Assembly: GCF_000024025.1 (NCBI RefSeq) | Contig: NC_013131.1 | Span: forward strand, 9,032,229-9,096,228 | Length of the DNA stretch: 64,000 nucleotides | From: Catenulispora acidiphila DSM 44928 | GTDB lineage: Bacteria; Actinomycetota; Actinomycetes; Streptomycetales; Catenulisporaceae | Reading direction: 5' to 3' | Shown: in pieces, positions 58,917 through 64,000 of the stretch | How the letters are laid out: every line of letters starts with the position of its first letter | Position numbering within the stretch: the first letter of the stretch is position 1 | Translations under genes and position numbers: made by a program | The notes under the pieces: generated by a model | The model's input: the letters and a program-made list of their open reading frames with translations, nothing else | The model's database searches: none | What the model was told of the DNA's origin: nothing

Positions 58917-60248
58917 ATGACCGAGCTCAAGCAGGAACGGCGTCTCCTCACCGAGATCCCCGGCCCGAAGTCCCTCGAGCTGTTCGAGCGCCGCAACAAG
59001 GTCGTCGCGCGCGGTATCTCCACGACGCTGCCGGTGTTCGTCACCGACGCCGACGGCGCGGTGCTGCTGGACGCCGACGGCAACCAGCTGCTCGACTTCG
59101 GCTCCGGCATCGCGGTGACCTCGGTCGGGCACGCGGACACCAACGTCGTGCGCCGGGCCTCCGAGCAGCTGGCGAAGTTCACCCACACCTGCTTCATGGT
59201 CACGCCGTACGAGTCCTACGTCGCGGTCTGCGAGGCGCTGGCCGAGCTGACCCCCGGCGACCACGAGAAGCGCTCGGCGCTGTTCAACTCCGGCGCGGAG
59301 GCGGTGGAGAACGCGGTCAAGATCGCCCGCGCGTACACCAAGCGCCAGGCCGTCGTGGTCTTCGACCACGGCTACCACGGCCGCACCAACCTCACGATGG
59401 CGCTGACCGCCAAGGTCGCGCCGTACAAGGACGGCTTCGGCCCGTTCGCCCCCGAGATCTACCGCGTCCCGATGGCCTACCCCTTCCGCTGGCCCACCGG
59501 CCCGGACAACGCCGCCGCCGAGGCCCTCGAGCAGACCAAGACCCTGATCGAGAAGCAGGTCGGCGCACACAACGTGGCCGCCGTCCTGATCGAGCCGATC
59601 CAGGGCGAGGGCGGCTTCATCGTCCCGCCGGAGGGCTTCCTGCCCGGCCTCGCCGCCTGGTGCCAGGAGAAGGGCATCGTCTTCATCGCCGACGAGATCC
59701 AGTCCGGCTTCTGCCGCACCGGCGACTGGTTCGCCGTCGACCACGAGGGCGTCGTCCCGGACCTGATCACCACCGCCAAGGGCATCGCCGGCGGCCTCCC
59801 GCTGGCCGCCGTCACCGGCCGCGCCGAGATCATGGACGCCGCCGGCCCCGGCGGCCTCGGCGGCACCTACGGCGGCAACCCGGTGGCCTGCGAGGGCGCC
59901 CTCGGCGCCATCGAGACCATGAAGGAGCAGGACCTGGCCGGCAAGGCCCGCGCCATCGAGGCCCTGATGGTCGCCCGCCTGACCAAGCTCGCCGCCGCCG
60001 ACCCCCGCATCGGCGAGATCCGCGGCCGCGGCGCCATGATCGCCGTGGAGCTGGTCAAGCCCGGCACCAAGGACCCCGACGCCGCCCTGGCCGCCGCCGT
60101 GGCGAAGAAGTGCCACGCCGAGGGCGTCGTGATCCTGACCTGCGGCACGTTCGGAAACGTGCTGCGCTTCCTGCCCTCCCTGGTGATGAGCGAGGCGCTG
60201 CTGAACGAGGGACTGACGGTGATCGAGGGAGCTTTCGCCGCAGTCTGA
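58917..60248 (+). CDS. gabT: 4-aminobutyrate aminotransferase
   Basis: A 443-residue class-III PLP aminotransferase converting GABA and 2-oxoglutarate to succinate semialdehyde and glutamate. Features are FGSGIAVTSVGH, NSGAEAVENAVKIAR, FDHGYHGRT, IEPIQGEGGF, DEIQSGFCRTG and the PLP Lys in TTAKGIAGGLP. The ATG at 58917 has AGGAGG upstream. Length and motifs match actinobacterial GabT. It is followed by short tandem repeats and a strong terminator. Confidence 0.94.
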   Translation: MTELKQERRLLTEIPGPKSLELFERRNKVVARGISTTLPVFVTDADGAVLLDADGNQLLDFGSGIAVTSVGHADTNVVRRASEQLAKFTHTCFMVTPYESYVAVCEALAELTPGDHEKRSALFNSGAEAVENAVKIARAYTKRQAVVVFDHGYHGRTNLTMALTAKVAPYKDGFGPFAPEIYRVPMAYPFRWPTGPDNAAAEALEQTKTLIEKQVGAHNVAAVLIEPIQGEGGFIVPPEGFLPGLAAWCQEKGIVFIADEIQSGFCRTGDWFAVDHEGVVPDLITTAKGIAGGLPLAAVTGRAEIMDAAGPGGLGGTYGGNPVACEGALGAIETMKEQDLAGKARAIEALMVARLTKLAAADPRIGEIRGRGAMIAVELVKPGTKDPDAALAAAVAKKCHAEGVVILTCGTFGNVLRFLPSLVMSEALLNEGLTVIEGAFAAV

Positions 60249-60270
60249 GATCACTCGCTTCGGTCTCACC

Positions 60271-60300
60271 TCGCTTCAACTCGCTTCAACTCGCTTCAAC
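60271..60300 (+). repeat. three perfect 10-bp tandem repeats
   Basis: TCGCTTCAAC occurs three times, flanked by degenerate copies, between the gabT stop and its terminator. Confidence 0.8.
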
Positions 60301-60313
60301 TCAGTTCAGCTTC

Positions 60314-60351
60314 GCGGCGGCCGGTACGGAATTCCCCGTACCGGCCGCCGC
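60314..60351 (+). terminator. strong terminator after gabT
   Basis: Perfect 16-bp arms GCGGCGGCCGGTACGG / CCGTACCGGCCGCCGC, loop AATTCC, then CTTTGT. Confidence 0.85.
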
Positions 60352-60429
60352 CTTTGTGCCACCACTCCTCCGCCACTCCTCCACCCCCTCCACCGGACCA
60401 CCCAGCGCGCGCCGCCCGATTCGCGGCGT

Positions 60430-60435
60430 TACGGT
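60430..60435 (+). promoter_or_regulatory. -10 box before lipase GTG
   Basis: TACGGT, 6 nt before the GTG at 60442, in leaderless spacing. Confidence 0.35.
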
Positions 60436-60441
60436 CGCGAA

Positions 60442-61374
60442 GTGCCGATGCGCGACGAGGGGAGTCCTGCGATGCCCGACCCGGGTTCCGGCCTCGGCTC
60501 CAGCTCGCGGCTCACGCCGGCGCGCGAGGCGTGCTGGCTGGCGGCGACACCGGACGGCACGGAGCTGTTCCTGCGCGAGTGGACACCGGCGCCGGAGACC
60601 ACACCGCGCGGCGCGATCCTGCTGGTCCACGGCCTCGGGGAGCACAGCGGCCGCTACCGGCGGCTGGCCGGGTTCCTGACCGAGCTCGGCTATCGGGTCC
60701 GGGCCTACGACCACGCGGGCTTCGGACGCTCGGACGGAGCACGCGGGCACATCCGGCGTCCCCTGGCCCTGGTCGACGACCTGGCGACGGTATTCGAAGC
60801 CTTCGATACCGCGGTGCGCCGCGACAACAAGGGCGCGCTGCCGCCCCTGGTACTCGGGCACAGCCTGGGCGGCTGCCTCGTGGCGCGGGCACTGAGCAGC
60901 GGGCGGCTGCACCCGACAGCGGCGGTCCTGTCGTCACCGGCGGTGGGACAGCGCGCGGCAGGGATGCAGAGCGCGGCACTGCGCGTGGCCGGCTTCCTGC
61001 CGGACCGCCTCACGGTGCCGAACGGCCTGCCGAAGAGCGCACTGTCGCACGACCCGGCGGTCGCGGCAGCGATGCGCGCGGACCCCTTCTGCCACGACCG
61101 CATCTCGGCCGCGCTGGCGCACTTCGTCTTCGCCGAGGGCGCGCAAGCCGTGGCGGACGCAGGGCGCGTCCCCTGCCCGGTCCTCCTCCTGATCGCGGGC
61201 TCCGACCGCGTGATCGACCCGGCCGGCGAGCGCCGCCTGGCCGCAGCCCTCCCCGACGCGACAACCCGCGTCGAGGAGTTCGGAGAGGCGTACCACGAGC
61301 TGTTCAACGAGGCGGAGCCGACACGCGCGTTCGTGCTGGACGCGCTCCGCGGCTGGCTGCAGGGGCTGAAGTGA
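60442..61374 (+). CDS. alpha/beta hydrolase, monoacylglycerol-lipase/S33 type
   Basis: A 310-residue lysophospholipase/monoglyceride-lipase-like enzyme. It has LLVHGLGEHSGRY (oxyanion), AYDHAGFGRSDG, nucleophile GHSLGG, Asp in IAGSDRVIDP and His in EAYHELFNE. There is no signal peptide. The start is uncertain: GTG 60442 has TACGGT 6 nt upstream (leaderless), whereas ATG 60472 has GAGGGGAG at good spacing and would give 300 residues. It is followed 25 nt later by the frameshifted surface gene. Confidence 0.9.
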   Translation: MPMRDEGSPAMPDPGSGLGSSSRLTPAREACWLAATPDGTELFLREWTPAPETTPRGAILLVHGLGEHSGRYRRLAGFLTELGYRVRAYDHAGFGRSDGARGHIRRPLALVDDLATVFEAFDTAVRRDNKGALPPLVLGHSLGGCLVARALSSGRLHPTAAVLSSPAVGQRAAGMQSAALRVAGFLPDRLTVPNGLPKSALSHDPAVAAAMRADPFCHDRISAALAHFVFAEGAQAVADAGRVPCPVLLLIAGSDRVIDPAGERRLAAALPDATTRVEEFGEAYHELFNEAEPTRAFVLDALRGWLQGLK

Positions 61375-61399
61375 GGCCGAGAGAGACGGAGGCTGGCTG

Positions 61400-61932
61400 G
61401 TGAGGGTTCTGATGGCGAGCGCGGGCGCGCTGCTGGTGGCGGGCGCAGTCCAGGTATCAGCGGCAGCAGCGACAACAAGCACAGCAACAGCAGCAAAAAC
61501 CCCGACCTCTTCATCCCCGAAGAAGCCGGCGGACCCCACCGTCGAACCCAACCCAGCATCCCCCGGCACCCGCATCTACATCTACGACGCCACAAATGCA
61601 CCGCCCCCCACGGCACCGCAACCAGCCAAGCCCTCACCGCCCCCATCCCCCTAGCACCCCTGGCCCACATGACCGGCGGAGACGGCACCATCCGCACAGG
61701 CCTCCCCCCAGGCACCTACACCATCACCCTCCACTGCGGCAGCACCCTGACCACCACCCTCCACGTCACCACAACCACCACCCCCACCGGCGCCGCAGCC
61801 ACCGGCGACGGCTCCGCCGAAGACCACCTCGGCATAGGCGACGCAGCCGTAGGCAGCGCATTCCTCCTAGGCGGCCTAACCTTCGCCACCGCCTCCCTCA
61901 TCCGCCGCCGCCGAGCCACCCCCCACCAATGA
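61400..61932 (+). pseudogene. signal peptide/Ig-like/membrane-anchor protein broken by one frameshift
   Basis: A GTG with GGAGG 7 nt upstream opens a frame encoding a signal peptide (MRVLMASAGALLVAGAVQVS) and PGTRIYIYDATN, then stops at 61654. The second frame, open before an ATG at 61669, continues the same domain (CTAPHGTATSQALTAPI...GTYTITLHC) and ends with a transmembrane helix and RRRRATPHQ. The switch is around 61590-61597, at ACAAATGC. One missing base there would restore DATNCTAPHG and pair the two Cys. This may be a true pseudogene, a sequencing error or rare recoding. Its stop overlaps the next start (ATGA). Confidence 0.7.
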
Positions 61933-64000
61933 CCGACCCCCCAGCCATCGCCATCCCCATAGGCACCCCAGCCACCGACCAACAGCACACCCCCGCAACG
62001 AGAGCACTGCCGGTAGCGAAGCATCCGACGGCGAACGATGGCGCGCAGTCAGGCGAGACCAACGGTCACCTCGATCTCGCACGGGCCAGCGCGCACGGCA
62101 TCCCGCCGAGCCCTCAGCCGACATCCACGAAAAGCCAGACGCTCGATCCCAGCGCCGCGCTACCGTGCCCCGATCCCCGTCGCGCAGTTCCGAATCTCAA
62201 TCCGAGCGATGCAGTTCCAAGTCCCGATCCCAGCGGGGCAGTGGCGAATCTCGATCCCAGCGGCAGGCTGCCAGGTCTCGATCCCAGCGCCACATTGGCG
62301 GTTCTCGACCCCAGCGGCGGGCCGCCAAGTCCTGGTCCCAGCGCCGCATTACGGAGTCTCGATCCCAGCAGGGCATCGGCGAATCTCAATCCCAGCGGCA
62401 CGCTGCCAAGTCCCGATCCCGGCGACGCTCTACCAAGTCTCGATACCAGCGGCGCCTTGCCGAGCGATGCGTCTTTGCCGCCCGATCCAGCCTCCGCACA
62501 TGGGCCGGTCTTTAGCCCGACCGGCAGGCCGGCGACCTCCGAGCGGCCTCCCATCGCAGCACCCGATTCCCACATCGGGCACGATCGCAACAGGGCCAGC
62601 ACGCACAGCACCTCGCCAAGCCCGCAGCCGACATCTGCGGCCGACCACTCGCTCGATCCCAACGGGGCGCTGGCGAGCGATGCGTGTCCGCCCGCCAATC
62701 CAGCCTCCGCACGCGGTCCGGTCTTCGGCCTGATCGGCGAGCTGGCGACCTCCGAGCGGCCTCCCATCGCAACACCTGATTCCCACATCGAGCGTGATCG
62801 CAACAGGGCCGACGCACACGGCACCTCACCGAGCCCGCAGCCGACATCTGCGGCCGACCACTCGCTCGATCCCAACGGGGCGCTGGCGAGCGATGCGTGT
62901 CCGCCCGCCAACCCGGCCTCCACACACGGCCCGAACTTCAGCCCGACCCGCGAGCCGGCGGCCTCCAATCGGCGTCCCGCCACAGCGCCCGGGTCTCACA
63001 TCGAGCGTGATCGCAGCAGGGCCGACGCGCGCGGCACCTCGTCGAACCCGCAGCCGACATCTGCGGCCGACCACTCGCTCGATCCCAGCGGCGCCCTGCC
63101 GAGCGATGCTTGTCCGCCTGCCGACCCAGCCTCCACACCCGGTCCAATCTTCAGCCCGATCGGCGAGCCAGCGAACTCCGAGCGGCCTCCCGCCACAGCG
63201 CCCAGGTCTCACACCGAGCGTGATCGCAACCGGATCGGCACAAGCGGCACCTCGCCGGGCCCTCAGTCGGCATCCGCGACCAACCAGTTACTCGATCCCA
63301 ACACGGCGCTAGCGAGCGATGCGTCTCTGCCCGCCAGTCCAGCCTCCGCACTGGGTCCGGTCAGCCCGGTCGACGAGCTGGCGACCTCCGAGCGGCTTGC
63401 CATCGCAGCACCCGGGTCTCACATCGAGCGTGATCGCAGCAGGGACGGCACGCGCGGCATCTTGCCGAACGCTCAGCCAGCGTCCGCGACCGACCAGTTG
63501 CTCGATCCCAACGGGGCGATGCCGAGCGGTGCGTCTCCGCCTGCTGACCGAAACTCCGCGCACGGTCCGGTCTTCAGCCCGATCGGCGAGCCAGCAGCCT
63601 CCGAGCGGCCTCCCGCCACAGCGCCTCAGTCTCACGTCGAGCGTGATCGCAGCTGGGCCGACGCGCGTGGCATCTTGCCGAGTGCTCAGTCGGCCGCGAC
63701 CAGCCGGTCGTTCGATCACAGCGATCCAGTGCCGCGCGATGCGCCATTGCCGTCCGATTTAGCCTCCGCATCTGGCCCGGAGTTCCAGCTCAGCAGCGAG
63801 TTGGCGACTTTTGGGCGGCGTCGCACTGCAGCGTTCGATTCCCATGTTGGGCTAGGTGAAAGCGGGGGCGGCGCGCGCGGGGTGTTGCCGAGCGGTCAGG
63901 CGGCGTCCGTGGGCGGCCGGTTGCTCGATGCGCGTGGCGCGTTGCCGAGTGATGCGGCTGGGGTCGTCGACAGAGCCTCCGTGCTCGGTCCGGTGTTCAA
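61929..64000 (+). CDS. giant repeat protein, partial, at least 690 codons
   Basis: The frame opens at an ATG overlapping the preceding stop and has no stop to the window edge. A Pro/Thr-rich N terminus of 71 residues is followed by 12 tandem nonapeptides of the form (L/P)-D-P-S-x-A-x-x-(S/N). Seven complete modules of 70-71 residues and part of an eighth follow, each beginning with one nonapeptide (such as LDPNGALAS) and containing SERPP and SHIERDR. Unit lengths differ only by whole codons, which supports coding. Codon use (GAT, TCT, GCA, CCA) is unlike neighbouring genes. There is no membrane segment so far. The family is unrecognised. Confidence 0.65.
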   Translation, partial: MTDPPAIAIPIGTPATDQQHTPATRALPVAKHPTANDGAQSGETNGHLDLARASAHGIPPSPQPTSTKSQTLDPSAALPCPDPRRAVPNLNPSDAVPSPDPSGAVANLDPSGRLPGLDPSATLAVLDPSGGPPSPGPSAALRSLDPSRASANLNPSGTLPSPDPGDALPSLDTSGALPSDASLPPDPASAHGPVFSPTGRPATSERPPIAAPDSHIGHDRNRASTHSTSPSPQPTSAADHSLDPNGALASDACPPANPASARGPVFGLIGELATSERPPIATPDSHIERDRNRADAHGTSPSPQPTSAADHSLDPNGALASDACPPANPASTHGPNFSPTREPAASNRRPATAPGSHIERDRSRADARGTSSNPQPTSAADHSLDPSGALPSDACPPADPASTPGPIFSPIGEPANSERPPATAPRSHTERDRNRIGTSGTSPGPQSASATNQLLDPNTALASDASLPASPASALGPVSPVDELATSERLAIAAPGSHIERDRSRDGTRGILPNAQPASATDQLLDPNGAMPSGASPPADRNSAHGPVFSPIGEPAASERPPATAPQSHVERDRSWADARGILPSAQSAATSRSFDHSDPVPRDAPLPSDLASASGPEFQLSSELATFGRRRTAAFDSHVGLGESGGGARGVLPSGQAASVGGRLLDARGALPSDAAGVVDRASVLGPVF
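62142..62465 (+). repeat. 12 tandem 27-bp repeats
   Basis: Each unit encodes nine residues around CTC-GAT-CCC-AGC. There are no indels across 12 copies, only substitutions. Confidence 0.9.
62439..64000 (+). repeat. 213-bp tandem repeat array, seven full units plus a partial eighth
   Basis: Units start at 62439, 62652, 62865, 63078, 63291, 63501, 63711 and 63924 (periods 213, 213, 213, 213, 210, 210 and 213). The last two units are the most diverged. The array runs off the window. Confidence 0.9.

Noticed and set aside
62038-62733. 231-codon frame rich in RSIPAP-like repeats
   Set aside because: It is the +1 frame of the tandem repeats, open only because the repeat periods are multiples of three. 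It stops at 62731, and later segments of the same frame are also broken.
62114-62983. 289-codon minus-strand repeat frame
   Set aside because: Same reason: antisense of the repeat array, no start signal, and interrupted elsewhere in the array.
62142-64000. CRISPR array
   Set aside because: Repeats are directly adjacent without unique spacers, are 27 or 213 bp long, and are in frame in a long ORF.

Overview
This window is very GC-rich DNA from an actinobacterium. The evidence is GC-rich codon ends, a WhiB7-type Wbl regulator, a mycoredoxin, AdnAB recombination helicase-nucleases, a DUF3107 protein, a PucR regulator and many apparently leaderless genes with a TANNNT box 6-7 nt before the start codon. 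The protein style resembles Streptomyces or Catenulispora relatives, but genus cannot be fixed from sequence alone. About 50 genes are supported. No rRNA, tRNA, insertion sequence, CRISPR array or secondary-metabolite assembly line was seen.

Layout. 0-6 kb: a SAM methyltransferase, serA (serine biosynthesis), an Mrp Fe-S carrier and an APH-like kinase. 6-13 kb: whiB7 with a structured leader and a coupled small gene, a hypothetical gene, a pair of membrane-anchored secreted proteins, uvrD2 and mycoredoxin. 13-20.5 kb: small zinc-ribbon and peptide genes, a secreted lipoprotein protease, nudC, an M20 dipeptidase, an aldehyde dehydrogenase and an orphan solute-binding protein with a LacI-type operator on its promoter. 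20.6-27.4 kb: adnA-adnB. 27.5-32.3 kb: an FtsX-type ABC exporter with a divergent two-component system. 32.4-42 kb: an alkyltransferase-like protein, a flippase-like membrane protein with a pseudokinase-like segment, moeZ, a TetR regulator, DUF3107, a small membrane protein, a ferritin-like protein and a DEAD-box RNA helicase. From memory, the order whiB7-uvrD2-mrx1-nudC-adnBA-ATL-moeZ-TetR-DUF3107-ferritin-like-rhlE matches Mycobacterium tuberculosis Rv3197A to Rv3211, so this is an ancient conserved backbone with insertions.

42-61 kb is more accessory. It holds hydrolases, a PHP phosphoesterase, an SDR, an ECF41-type sigma factor with its partner epimerase and a recognisable ECF41 promoter, an aldehyde dehydrogenase, a VOC protein, PucR with a divergent NCS1 permease-kinase operon, a DHA2 exporter with a divergent TetR and at least six operator copies between them, a G1 glutamic peptidase, a DUF2510/VirD4-like ATPase, gabT and a lipase.

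The right edge (61.4-64 kb) is the most unusual part. A signal-peptide/Ig-like/membrane-anchor gene is broken by one frameshift. It overlaps by ATGA an open frame that runs at least 690 codons off the window. That frame encodes 12 tandem nonapeptides followed by more than seven 71-residue modules, each of which contains one nonapeptide.
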